DNA from: a virus
Strand: one strand, 5' to 3'
IMG/VR virus record: IMGVR_UViG_3300037245_001877
Coordinates: 1-34,866 of that record
DNA length: 34,866 nucleotides
Shown: positions 1 to 6,268 of the stretch, piece after piece
Numbering within the stretch: position 1 is the first letter of the stretch
Layout: each line of letters starts with the position of its first letter
Position numbers and translations under genes: made by a program
The notes under the pieces: generated by a model
The model's database searches: none
The model's input: only the letters and a program-made list of their open reading frames with translations
What the model was told of the DNA's origin: nothing

Positions 1-47
1 TAAGCACAGGAAACACCCTCTATCATTTCTTTTCTTACTATAATCAC
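1..47 (-). CDS. def: Peptide deformylase, N-terminal part (continues at the right end of the window)
   Basis: This is the first part of the deformylase whose main body lies at 34449-34866. Read leftward, a GTG at 47-45 follows AGGAGG at a 7-nt spacing. It overlaps the TAG stop of the upstream gene as TAGTG, so translation is probably coupled. The frame runs off position 1 and continues in frame at 34866 whether the 9 bp shared by both ends is kept once (151 residues) or twice (154). The residues encoded here are a short N-terminal extension without catalytic motifs. Confidence 0.75.
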   Translation of the reverse strand, partial: MIIVRKEMIEGVSCA

Positions 48-298
48 TATTCACCCTCCTGGGTTTTATTTTTTATTAACCATATTTTAAAAGCTCTTTC
101 TAATTGCCCTATTATATGGATATATACAGTATTAACAGGCAGTAGCGGGTTTTTATCAAACATCATGGACCTGTCGTTATTACACATTCTTAATTCAAGT
201 TCGCCGTCCCGGTGCCATGTTTCATAAATTATATTTTTATAATTTATATTTAATTCATTTTCAATCAATTGCGCTTTGCTCTGGAAAGATATGTTCAT
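47..298 (-). CDS. Hypothetical 83-residue protein
   Basis: I do not recognise this protein. It ends with a Lys/Glu-rich tail, and its TAG stop overlaps the GTG start of the deformylase. The start is uncertain. An ATG at 298 gives 83 residues, and an in-frame ATG at 331 adds 11 hydrophobic residues but overlaps the upstream zinc-ribbon gene more. Neither has a strong ribosome-binding site, so translation may depend on the gene before it. The middle is polar, with a hydrophobic amphipathic segment near the C-terminus (VYIHIIGQLERAFKIWLI). It has no Cys pairs, unlike its neighbours. Confidence 0.6.
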   Translation of the reverse strand: MNISFQSKAQLIENELNINYKNIIYETWHRDGELELRMCNNDRSMMFDKNPLLPVNTVYIHIIGQLERAFKIWLIKNKTQEGE

Positions 299-506
299 CT
301 TTACAAATAGAACAATGATATATGTCACCATTTGCTACAGTTCTTTCATATACCAATTCGTCAAAATCGGCGCCACAATTATTACAATATCGGCTCTCTT
401 CATCGTCTATCAAATCAACAAGATCCAAGAGCTTACACCCGTCACAATTACCCATTACCTGGAACCGCCCGCAATTCCTTGGATTTAAATTATTATTACA
501 ACTCAT
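261..506 (-). CDS. Small zinc-ribbon protein (81 aa)
   Basis: The protein has many Cys residues in spaced pairs: an N-terminal C-x-(11)-C-x2-C group, then CNNCG and CSIC further on. This pattern fits one or two zinc ribbons. ATG at 506 is chosen because GGGAGG lies 5-6 nt upstream. The frame is open back to a GTG at 557, but that start has no ribosome-binding site and would add a GC-rich leader. It is one of several Cys-rich small proteins in the leftward early block. The family suggests nucleic-acid or protein binding, but no specific role can be assigned. Its 3' end overlaps the next gene. Confidence 0.7.
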   Translation of the reverse strand: MSCNNNLNPRNCGRFQVMGNCDGCKLLDLVDLIDDEESRYCNNCGADFDELVYERTVANGDIYHCSICKDEHIFPEQSAID

Positions 507-656
507 TAACGACCTCCCATTAATTAAAATATCACCGGCAGAGGTCCGCACCGCCACCAGTAATAAATTATATCTTTAATAATTTTCGTTAATTTCTCTC
601 TTAGGTATTAACAACCCTTTTATATATTAAGCTATAACATAGCCTGGTAAACTCAT

Positions 657-854
657 TTACTCCTTATATTCGCCACATGGCGGCTGCTGCTTATCAAGAG
701 CAACACCTTCAGGATTAAAACCACAAGACTCTTTCATTTCTATTTTATACGCCCAACTTTCGTATTGGTCAGAAAGAGCATTATATATAAACTTATATTT
801 AACATCCTCGTTTAAATAGAAATATATACACTTACTGCATTTATGCGGTCCCAC
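657..854 (-). CDS. Small Cys-rich hypothetical protein (65 aa)
   Basis: The protein starts MGPHKCSKCIYFY and ends PPCGEYKE, with CxxC near the N-terminus, a Cys near residue 44 and one near the end. This four-Cys layout suggests a zinc knuckle of a kind common in phage accessory genes. It overlaps the end of the methyltransferase-like gene by 14 bp, which implies coupled translation. About 150 bp without a convincing gene follow before the next start at 506. That stretch holds only reading frames of 9-12 codons. Function is unknown. Confidence 0.65.
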   Translation of the reverse strand: MGPHKCSKCIYFYLNEDVKYKFIYNALSDQYESWAYKIEMKESCGFNPEGVALDKQQPPCGEYKE

Positions 855-1485
855 TTATTAGCCCGCCCCATTGCTCAGCCATCGCCCGGGCAATTCCTAC
901 CGGAGTCTTTGACCTCAATTTTGATCTATTAGGGCCGGGAGACATCAAATGAATCCAAGACCACTTTCTATGTTCATCAGTTCCTTTTTTAGGTGGAATC
1001 AATTTGTTTGTTGGTATCAAGTCTGGTAATCCTACCAACTCATAACCTGTACTTTTAAATGTTTTCTCACCAAACCACCAAGGTTGAACAACTTGGCGCT
1101 TCCCGAGCTTGATTAATTCCTTAGCGTGTTTATGCATTACTGGGTTTTCTATGCATTTAAGTGGTATTGGTGCGTCTCTTAGGGCCTTGTAAAACTCGGC
1201 ACCCTCAAAAAGTTCCCTCCACATTGACACAAGGCTTCTACCTTTAGGAGGAATCACCAACCACCTAACACCAGAATTAGCCAATCTTGTGCATGGTGGA
1301 TGGCCTATAAGTGCGCCATACTTTCCAGAATAAGCCTCTTTTATTGCATCGCCCTGTATATGCCATTCTGGATGGCCCCCGGAACACTCTAAGAGGTCAC
1401 AACTATACGCTTCATAACCTAACTCTCTAAAAGCTATTGTTACCGCCCGGCTTTCTTCACATGCTACCAATATTTTTATATTCAT
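841..1485 (-). CDS. C5-cytosine-methyltransferase-like protein (214 aa)
   Basis: The N-terminus (ILVACEESRAVTIAFRELGYEAYSCDLLE, about residues 5-33) resembles the SAM-binding start of C5-cytosine methyltransferases. HPPCTRLANSG (62-72) has the Pro-Cys of catalytic motif IV, and IENP (112-115) stands where the family usually has ENV. At 214 residues it is much shorter than a typical restriction methyltransferase and has no room for a large target-recognition domain. The family is known in phages as a solitary enzyme, perhaps for base modification or protection from restriction. The target is not visible. It overlaps the upstream gene by 4 bp (ATGA type). The assignment to the fold is fairly firm and the exact chemistry is not. 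Confidence 0.7.
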   Translation of the reverse strand: MNIKILVACEESRAVTIAFRELGYEAYSCDLLECSGGHPEWHIQGDAIKEAYSGKYGALIGHPPCTRLANSGVRWLVIPPKGRSLVSMWRELFEGAEFYKALRDAPIPLKCIENPVMHKHAKELIKLGKRQVVQPWWFGEKTFKSTGYELVGLPDLIPTNKLIPPKKGTDEHRKWSWIHLMSPGPNRSKLRSKTPVGIARAMAEQWGGLISGTA

Positions 1486-1808
1486 TCCTTGCCGCCTCTT
1501 AGAATATCCTTTAATTTTTCACTATAGACCCCAGGTAAATTATTCAAAGGATCAGGACACAAAATAAAAATAGTCTCCTTTAAAAGCTTATTCTCTTTTG
1601 TCAACTCACTTATTTTATGTAAAAACCCTTTACCAGTTTTTTCTATAGCTTCATAAAATACCCGCGTCGCTTCAGGTATATCCGACTTTTTATAATCAGA
1701 GTTAAAGTTATTATCTATACTATAAATAATTTCCCCATGCTCTGAAGTTAACTCAAACCCTGGATTTTCTTTTTTTGGAAAGTCCAGGATATTACTCTTT
1801 TCTTCCAC
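1482..1808 (-). CDS. Hypothetical protein, possible coiled coil (108 aa)
   Basis: The start is probably the GTG at 1808, after AGGCGGTGGC. Residues 50-80 (EAIEKTGKGFLHKISELTKENKLLKETI) have heptad-like spacing and could form a short coiled coil. The rest is polar and shows no catalytic motif. It overlaps the methyltransferase-like gene by 4 bp and so belongs to the same translational unit, but a functional link is only guessed from position. Confidence 0.6.
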   Translation of the reverse strand: MEEKSNILDFPKKENPGFELTSEHGEIIYSIDNNFNSDYKKSDIPEATRVFYEAIEKTGKGFLHKISELTKENKLLKETIFILCPDPLNNLPGVYSEKLKDILRGGKE

Positions 1809-1837
1809 GCCACCGCCTAATATGTATATTTCGTTTT

Positions 1838-2104
1838 TTAATCTTCTTTATTGCTTTCAATCATAGAGGATCTAACTACGCTAAAGAATGTTTTAGTATA
1901 TAAAATTTCCTTTCCTTTTTCGTTGAAATATGTAGGCCTTTTATCATTAGCGACGGCAATCTTTAAATGATCCCAACATAAATGTTTATGATTTACTAGA
2001 ACAGTACCTTTAACACCGCAGCTGCAGACATCTTTTTTATTATTATCAAAGAGCTCAAACCCGCATTGGCCTCCGCCGCTTTTATCAATTTGGAATTTCA
2101 TCAT
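1838..2104 (-). CDS. Hypothetical protein with Cys/His cluster (88 aa)
   Basis: Cys and His residues are scattered over the first half (GQCGF, CSCGVKG, NHKHLCWDHL), consistent with a metal-binding domain. I do not recognise the family. Start ATG at 2104 or the adjacent one at 2101; both lie inside the last codons of the metallopeptidase gene (overlap about 20 bp), which suggests coupled synthesis. The C-terminus is polar and acidic. Confidence 0.6.
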   Translation of the reverse strand: MMKFQIDKSGGGQCGFELFDNNKKDVCSCGVKGTVLVNHKHLCWDHLKIAVANDKRPTYFNEKGKEILYTKTFFSVVRSSMIESNKED

Positions 2105-2864
2105 TAACCGCCCTTGAATCTTCGAAACCCTGTAAATCTTCCTCTATTTGCTTAAGCCTCTCAAGTTTTTTCTCAATAGCCTTTTCAACTCTTTTTTTCT
2201 CTTCCATTAAAAAAGTCTCTTCGTCTACTGGATCTTTAGGCGCTCTAGCCGCTGGCAGCGCTTTGTTTTCAATTGCCTCCTGCCTCTCTACGGGATCTTT
2301 CAGCTTAACAATATTACGTGCTAAATCGCTGTTAATATCTTCAGGAACATCAAAAGCGTACATAGACATTATAACTTTAGCTTCCTTTTTATCTAATTGA
2401 CAAACTCTTTCAACAACATCCTCAAAAGGGTAATGATATTGTTGGCACTTCTCATAACAAGAAATCAAAATTTTACCAAAGTTTTTTAAAAACTTAGTAT
2501 GTTCTTTACTTACGCTTATAACGCTTCGAACCTCTGGAATATCAAGAGTTTTAAAATCTTCTCCATCCATAGCCTTTACAACTAAGCCGTGAAGGATAAT
2601 CTCAAAATCCTTATTATGACAATGCCTGCTTGATTTTTTTGGATTCTGAATAAAATCTATATGGTGCGCAAACTCATGCAGAGCCGTATAAATTAAATTG
2701 TTATCATCTTTGAAATTACGATTATGTATTAAAATTTCTTTAGTCTCTTTATTGTATAGACCATCAATTTTACTACTTTCCTTTCCTGTAAATATCACCT
2801 GAAAATCTTCCATTCCTTCAGGTAAATACTTCGTTAAAATCTCTTTTACTTTGTCTTGATTCAT
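2085..2864 (-). CDS. Putative zinc metallopeptidase with HExxH motif (SprT-like)
   Basis: Residues 63-67 (HEFAH) form a classic HExxH zinc site inside a helix. A further His in an HNKDFE context near residue 83 could be the third ligand, as in SprT/WLM-type peptidases. The remaining 150 residues are helical and charged, ending in a Lys/Glu-rich coiled-coil stretch (about 215-245). Start ATG at 2864 has GGGGTGGTT just before it; the GTG two codons earlier lies inside that site. Such proteases in phages can act on DNA-protein crosslinks or on regulators. Position downstream of the regulator and antirepressor genes makes a regulatory target possible, but this is inference. The peptidase call is good and the substrate is unknown. 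Confidence 0.65.
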   Translation of the reverse strand: MNQDKVKEILTKYLPEGMEDFQVIFTGKESSKIDGLYNKETKEILIHNRNFKDDNNLIYTALHEFAHHIDFIQNPKKSSRHCHNKDFEIILHGLVVKAMDGEDFKTLDIPEVRSVISVSKEHTKFLKNFGKILISCYEKCQQYHYPFEDVVERVCQLDKKEAKVIMSMYAFDVPEDINSDLARNIVKLKDPVERQEAIENKALPAARAPKDPVDEETFLMEEKKRVEKAIEKKLERLKQIEEDLQGFEDSRAVNDEIPN

Positions 2865-2876
2865 AACCACCCCTTT

Positions 2877-3065
2877 TTATTTAATACCATGCATTAATTC
2901 TTCTGACATTTCTGCATGATTAGATTCTTTGATACAATCCCGACATTCGCCGTTTATTTTTTCGACGTCAAAATTAAACCGTTGCTCCCTGTGAGTACAG
3001 TTTAAACAATGAGGAATTTCATTTTTTGATTTTGGAATTGATTTTTTTAAACTTGTATTTGACAT
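2877..3065 (-). CDS. Small zinc-finger-like protein (62 aa)
   Basis: HCLNCTHRE and ECRDCIKES give two CxxC pairs about 20 residues apart, a minimal zinc finger. The N-terminus is Lys/Ser-rich and the C-terminus acidic. It starts at ATG 3065, just after the GC-rich structured stretch at 3085-3162, and is followed after 12 bp by the metallopeptidase gene. Function unknown; nucleic-acid or protein binding is plausible. Confidence 0.65.
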   Translation of the reverse strand: MSNTSLKKSIPKSKNEIPHCLNCTHREQRFNFDVEKINGECRDCIKESNHAEMSEELMHGIK

Positions 3066-3084
3066 TATAACCCCCGCCTGAGTT

Positions 3085-3162
3085 CCGCCGTATTGAAATA
3101 AGAAGAGCTGGCAAGGCGAAAATTATTAAACGGCGGTTATATAAAAACACCCTACTGCCAGC
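3085..3162. other. Interlocking inverted repeats, possible structured RNA or DNA element
   Basis: Two perfect 7-bp GC-rich inverted repeats cross one another. CCGCCGT (3085-3091) pairs with ACGGCGG (3130-3136), and GCTGGCA (3107-3113) pairs with TGCCAGC (3156-3162). The order b-a-b'-a' allows an H-type pseudoknot or two mutually exclusive hairpins. It lies in a gap of about 135 bp between a small membrane protein gene and the zinc-finger gene. Its high GC is striking in this AT-rich genome. It could be a regulatory leader, an RNA, or a DNA recognition site. No function is proven. Confidence 0.4.
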
Positions 3163-3199
3163 CCGAAACCACATTAAATGATCTGATATAAATAATATA

Positions 3200-3328
3200 T
3201 CAAGATCCGCTAATTTGCAAGCCAATATTAAAATGCTTGTCTATTAATTTATCAGATTGAACCGTATAAACCCCTATTGCTAGAGTAACGAAAAACACCA
3301 TAAATAAAAACTTTAGTACTCTTTTCAC
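3200..3328 (-). CDS. Small single-pass membrane protein (42 aa)
   Basis: A GTG at 3328 overlaps the TGA stop of the upstream gene as GTGA. AAAGGTGGG stands 5-7 nt before it, the same ribosome-binding site type used by other early genes here. The product is basic at the N-terminus (VKRVLK), then has about 16 hydrophobic residues (FLFMVFFVTLAIGVYTV), then a short polar tail. That is a signal anchor with the tail probably outside. A membrane role such as exclusion or host take-over is possible but unproven. Confidence 0.55.
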   Translation of the reverse strand: MKRVLKFLFMVFFVTLAIGVYTVQSDKLIDKHFNIGLQISGS

Positions 3329-3588
3329 AAATCCCACCTTTTACCAATTAAATATTTTACTTTTTTATCAGTTATCTTTTTACCGGATAAAACTATATTA
3401 ACTATTCTCTGAAGGATTAAATATAATTGATGGTAATTAGCTACACACTTATATAATTCATCATATCGCTTATTTAAATATATTTCCCAACTAGAAGGAT
3501 TATCCGGCTTCAATGAAAAATCTATTTTACATTGCTGGTAATCATGTACTAGTTGGATATTATCTATTAAAGGTTTACCGCTATTCAT
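3325..3588 (-). CDS. Hypothetical protein (87 aa)
   Basis: I do not recognise this protein. It is rich in Tyr and Leu, with a probable helix at residues 43-68 (YDELYKCVANYHQLYLILQRIV) and a basic C-terminus (KKITDKKVKYLIGKRWDL). The basic end would suit nucleic-acid contact. It lies 4 bp after the upstream gene, and its stop is shared with the GTG start of the small membrane protein, so the three genes look translationally linked. Confidence 0.6.
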   Translation of the reverse strand: MNSGKPLIDNIQLVHDYQQCKIDFSLKPDNPSSWEIYLNKRYDELYKCVANYHQLYLILQRIVNIVLSGKKITDKKVKYLIGKRWDL

Positions 3589-3592
3589 TCAG

Positions 3593-3895
3593 TTATTCCT
3601 TTATCTTTATTGGTTTACCGCAGTAAGGGCAATAGGTGAAACTAGCCCATATTTTACCATACATTGTTTCTGACAGTTTTAATCCTCTTGAACATTTTAA
3701 GTTGTAATGGAATCTATGACCAACTTTATCATAAGTCTTTTCCCATATACATACTTCCTCTACTGGTTCTACTTTTTCAGTATCTTGTAATATTTTACGA
3801 CTACAAGCGTACATTTCTTCAGGAAAATAAACCATGCAATTATTATCATGACTCTCTGCATACTTGGAACATTTTTTATTTATACACTTTTTCAT
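3593..3895 (-). CDS. Cys-rich zinc-binding hypothetical protein (100 aa)
   Basis: There are eight Cys: an N-terminal group (KKCINKKCSKY, NNCMVY, YACSRK), one in EEVCIW, one in LKCSRG, and a C-terminal CPYCGKPI knuckle. The last motif is a standard zinc-ribbon half. The layout resembles small phage proteins of unknown role. It starts at ATG 3895 directly after the antirepressor stop. Function unknown. Confidence 0.65.
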   Translation of the reverse strand: MKKCINKKCSKYAESHDNNCMVYFPEEMYACSRKILQDTEKVEPVEEVCIWEKTYDKVGHRFHYNLKCSRGLKLSETMYGKIWASFTYCPYCGKPIKIKE

Positions 3896-4810
3896 TTAGA
3901 CACCCCCATTCTTTTTGTGAGCTATTTTATGACATCTAGCACAAAGAGTTTCCCCGTTATCAATATCAAATCTTTTATTAACTGATTTCGCCCACGGTAT
4001 TATATGGTGTGGTTCGATATCTTTACCAGAATAACCACATCTTTGACAGGTGTATAAATCCTTTTTAAAGACTTCTTTTTTCCATAACCTGTAAGGTGCT
4101 GTATTTCGGCTTTTAGGGTTCAATAAAACCATTCTAATTTTAATTAAACCCTTTTGACTTACTACTGTTGAGACACTTATATGACCCGTTTTAGATACTG
4201 ATTCAACAGACTTAAAAAGACCTTGTTTTTTATATTTTTGATATGGTTGGTTATACTGAGTTAAAAACCCTTCTAGTCTCAATATTTTAGTCAGGTTATT
4301 CCGGCCAACTTCAGGGACGTTTAAAATATCTGAAACCTGCTTTAAGGTTAGCCACTTATCAGATTTAGTAACCATCTCAACAAATTCAACTGCTGGCGTT
4401 TGTTCTATAATCTTGCTCCTTAAGAAAGATATCTTATTTTTATATTCAAGAATATTATTATTAGATATCTGTAGAGCTCTAGCCATAACGACTTCAGGAG
4501 TATTCCAAGCCTTTTCGAGCTCTATTAAATAGCTCCGGTATTCATGCGCTTTATCTGTTTTCATCTGCATCACTAGATGCTTCGCCATTTCAAGAGTAAC
4601 CTTAAAATCAATAACGGGGTTATGGTTCGACATTATGTCGTGCCTTATCCAATCCCTATTTGTCAGAAAAAACACACTATGATTAACATTACCACGAGCC
4701 CACCGCGACCACTGGCTTTTATTCATATCACAATCAAGATACAAATCCCTAAGAGAGCTCACATACTGATTATTGTTTATTGTCTCGACAATTACTAAAT
4801 CATTCATCAT
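3896..4810 (-). CDS. Antirepressor fused to HNH nuclease (AntA-KilAC-HNH, 304 aa)
   Basis: Three parts are visible. Residues about 13-101 match the AntA/AntB antirepressor domain (LRDLYLDC...QWSRWARG; FKVTLEMAKHLVM; EYRSYLIELEKAW). Residues about 148-230 match the KilAC C-terminal domain (DKWLTLKQVSDILNV, then VGRNNLTKILRLEGFL and NQPYQKYKKQGLF). Residues about 240-300 are a complete HNH domain with C255, C258, H268, H269, N285, C290, C293 and H294. Antirepressors normally end after KilAC, so the nuclease tail is unusual. It could be a fusion or a homing-type nuclease captured at the 3' end. Start ATG 4810 (or 4807) overlaps the T5orf172 stop, and the regulator lies two genes upstream. A control role in the lytic switch is likely; cleavage activity is inferred from the motif. 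Confidence 0.8.
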   Translation of the reverse strand: MMNDLVIVETINNNQYVSSLRDLYLDCDMNKSQWSRWARGNVNHSVFFLTNRDWIRHDIMSNHNPVIDFKVTLEMAKHLVMQMKTDKAHEYRSYLIELEKAWNTPEVVMARALQISNNNILEYKNKISFLRSKIIEQTPAVEFVEMVTKSDKWLTLKQVSDILNVPEVGRNNLTKILRLEGFLTQYNQPYQKYKKQGLFKSVESVSKTGHISVSTVVSQKGLIKIRMVLLNPKSRNTAPYRLWKKEVFKKDLYTCQRCGYSGKDIEPHHIIPWAKSVNKRFDIDNGETLCARCHKIAHKKNGGV

Positions 4811-5078
4811 TACCGCCTATATGCATATTAAAGCTAAAGTCATTTATTATTTCTTGATAAGTGCTGCTATCAAAAGTAAACCATTCGTTCTTAAAATTAT
4901 TAAGGACATATTTACCTTGTATAAACTTTTCTAAACCCTTATAGTCTGACAACCTCACAGAGGCCATTAACTCAATATAAGAATTCCCAGTAGAAAACTC
5001 TTTAATCCTTCTATTTAGATCAACAGTACACCCAATTTTGTATTTATCCGCCTCGTTAGTCTGTTTTGCAATATACAC
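4800..5078 (-). CDS. T5orf172/GIY-YIG-like protein (92 aa)
   Basis: VYIAKQTNEADKYKIGCTVDLNRRIKEFSTGNS is the typical opening of the T5orf172 domain, a relative of the GIY-YIG nuclease fold often attached to phage antirepressors. Here it is a separate gene of 92 residues immediately before the antirepressor, and the two overlap (ATGATG within the last codons). The start is unclear. The GTG at 5078 has only a weak AGGA. The same frame is open for about 25 more codons upstream and encodes plausible protein (NGKIYIYEC...CVVGF) without an ATG or GTG. A frameshift or sequencing error near 5085 that separates it from the preceding small gene is possible. Confidence 0.65.
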   Translation of the reverse strand: MYIAKQTNEADKYKIGCTVDLNRRIKEFSTGNSYIELMASVRLSDYKGLEKFIQGKYVLNNFKNEWFTFDSSTYQEIINDFSFNMHIGGNDE

Positions 5079-5083
5079 AAATC

Positions 5084-5197
5084 CTACAACACAACTACCT
5101 GAAGTAGTACATTCGTAAATATAGATTTTTCCGTTTCTCTTTCTACTTCCACTTTTTTAATATCCGTGGAATAACTACAAACTTCGTATTTAACCAT
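5084..5197 (-). CDS. Small conserved-type protein with KVEVERETEKS motif (37 aa)
   Basis: ATG at 5197 follows AAGGGG and lies one base after the stop of the regulator gene. The product begins MVKYEVCSYSTDIKKVEVERETEKSIF, which resembles short phage and plasmid proteins with a V-x-RETEKSI/V signature. Here it stops after 37 residues, while such proteins are usually somewhat longer. The DNA that follows stays coding-like in another frame, joined to the T5orf172 gene. The gene may therefore be truncated, or joined by a frameshift to the next one. Confidence 0.5.
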   Translation of the reverse strand: MVKYEVCSYSTDIKKVEVERETEKSIFTNVLLQVVVL

Positions 5198-5198
5198 C

Positions 5199-5414
5199 CT
5201 AAACCCCTTTTTCATCCACTAATCTAAGGCTTAATGTATACCCCAACACATTAGATATTTTAATTAAAGTCGTTAAACTAACGGCTTCATTATCCTTATC
5301 TAAAACCCTATCAATAGTAGGTCTACCAAGACCCGAAAGCTTTGATAATTTTGATTTACCAATTTTCTGCTTTCTCATTTCATTTTCTAATTGTAATATA
5401 AATATCTCTTTCAT
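5199..5414 (-). CDS. XRE/Cro-type helix-turn-helix regulator (71 aa)
   Basis: The helix-turn-helix spans about residues 16-40 (IGKSKLSKLSGLGRPTIDRVLDKD), followed by VSLTTLIKISNVLGYTL, the usual C-terminal half of XRE and HigA-like antitoxin domains. At 71 residues it is a DNA-binding domain only, like Cro. It opens the longest leftward operon. Its own promoter (5450-5422) has a perfect palindrome over the -35 box, so self-repression is likely. The predicted transcript would start at or next to the ATG, so the mRNA is probably leaderless, as for lambda cI from PRM. Role as lytic/lysogenic or early-gene regulator is inferred. Confidence 0.8.
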   Translation of the reverse strand: MKEIFILQLENEMRKQKIGKSKLSKLSGLGRPTIDRVLDKDNEAVSLTTLIKISNVLGYTLSLRLVDEKGV

Positions 5415-5421
5415 AATCTAA

Positions 5422-5450
5422 CAATAGAACACATACATTACATTGTCAAT
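5422..5450 (-). promoter_or_regulatory. Promoter of the XRE regulator, predicted leaderless
   Basis: Read leftward, TTGACA (5450-5445) is followed after 17 bp by TATTGT (5427-5422). The ATG begins only 8 bases after the -10 box, so transcription should start at about the first base of the start codon. There is no room for a ribosome-binding site. Confidence 0.6.
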
Positions 5451-5453
5451 GTT
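5441..5453. promoter_or_regulatory. Perfect 13-bp palindromic operator candidate
   Basis: ACATTG-T-CAATGT is a perfect inverted repeat centred on 5447 that covers the -35 box of the regulator promoter. A dimeric helix-turn-helix protein such as the adjacent regulator would fit it. It could also affect the divergent rightward promoter about 30-60 bp away. Confidence 0.5.
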
Positions 5454-5468
5454 TTTTGTAATATTTTC

Positions 5469-5512
5469 TTTACCTTTATACTTGACTATTACTATTATAC
5501 AGACAATAATAT
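5469..5512 (+). promoter_or_regulatory. Promoter region for the rightward early operon
   Basis: Two overlapping candidates are seen. One is TTTACC (5469-5474) with TATTAT (5493-5498) at 18 bp. The other is TTGACT (5482-5487) with AATAAT (5505-5510) at 17 bp. Either would transcribe the genes from 5542, which begin with AGGTGGTGGTT before the ATG. The sequence does not decide between them. Confidence 0.45.
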
Positions 5513-5541
5513 ATTTATATTAAATTAAATAGGTGGTGGTT

Positions 5542-5961
5542 ATGGGAATGATAAAAATAAAGCGGTGTCCTGAATGTGGGAATAGTAATTTAAAAAACAT
5601 GGATGATTTTAGTAAGTGGTATAGAAAATGTTTAGATTGTGGCAATGGCTTCTTTTCAAATAGTCATTACACAATAAAATACAGTGATAAACCATTTTTA
5701 AATTCTTTTAAAATTGGGAGTTTCGTTTCACCTATAGAGGGTAAATCATTTACTCATTTTTGCAGTTGCGACGAATGTCATTATATAGATGGGGATAATC
5801 TATATAAAAAAGGTATTGTTAAAAGTGTTGACAGTATTAAGAAAACTTACGCTATTGATTTTTTCAAGCTTAGAAGGAATGGCGAAAGAACTAAAAAAAT
5901 TGAAACAACGCTTACCTTTTTAGAGGATCAATTAACAGTATATACAGGTACAGCAAAATAA
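5542..5961 (+). CDS. Zinc-ribbon hypothetical protein (139 aa)
   Basis: The N-terminus has a clear zinc ribbon: RCPECGNSNLKN, then RKCLDCGNGFF, as in many Lar-like and restriction-alleviation-type proteins. Further Cys (FCSCDEC) lie around residue 70. ATG at 5542 has AGGTGGTGGTT before it; GTG codons at 5533-5538 are part of that site. This is the first gene of a rightward four-gene operon divergent from the XRE regulator, which suggests early expression under its control. No enzyme motif is seen. Confidence 0.65.
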   Translation: MGMIKIKRCPECGNSNLKNMDDFSKWYRKCLDCGNGFFSNSHYTIKYSDKPFLNSFKIGSFVSPIEGKSFTHFCSCDECHYIDGDNLYKKGIVKSVDSIKKTYAIDFFKLRRNGERTKKIETTLTFLEDQLTVYTGTAK

Positions 5962-5979
5962 ATTAAAAGGTGGTAAATA

Positions 5980-6267
5980 ATGGTAAAAAGTGAGCATAGA
6001 GGGCATAAGATGGAGTTATATAACGGCAAATGGGTTTATAGCGATAATAAACAGGCTGTAAAGGATTTCAATAGACCTTGTGGCTATTGTGCTTTAGAAT
6101 CCACAAAAGAAGGGCATGACGGATGTTTAGGGACATTAAAAGGGTTAATGAATGCATGTTGCGGTCACGGTAATATAAACGAAGCATACATCCAATTATC
6201 AAATGGTAGTGTAATTAGAGGTCAAAAGGCTAGAGACTTTATAGGTAAATTAAAAGGTGGTAAATAA
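5980..6267 (+). CDS. Conserved phage/mobile-element hypothetical protein (95 aa)
   Basis: The signature RPCGYCALESTKEGHDGCLGTL followed by MNACCGHG is one I recognise from a widespread, uncharacterised family in phages and other mobile elements. N-terminal RGHKMELYNGKWVYSD also fits. The Cys/His content suggests a bound metal. The start has AAAAGGTGGTAAATA immediately upstream, and the 3' end contains the same motif serving the next gene. Role unknown. Confidence 0.75.
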   Translation: MVKSEHRGHKMELYNGKWVYSDNKQAVKDFNRPCGYCALESTKEGHDGCLGTLKGLMNACCGHGNINEAYIQLSNGSVIRGQKARDFIGKLKGGK

Positions 6268-6268
6268 T

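Noticed and set aside
322-579. Rightward frames opposite the zinc-ribbon gene
   Set aside because: The opposite strand has a Cys-rich protein with a good start signal; these frames have none.
3019-3225. Leftward reading frame across the structured gap (68 codons)
   Set aside because: It overlaps both the small membrane gene and the zinc-finger gene, has no ribosome-binding site, and reads as Arg/Leu-rich shadow sequence; the DNA is better explained by its inverted repeats.
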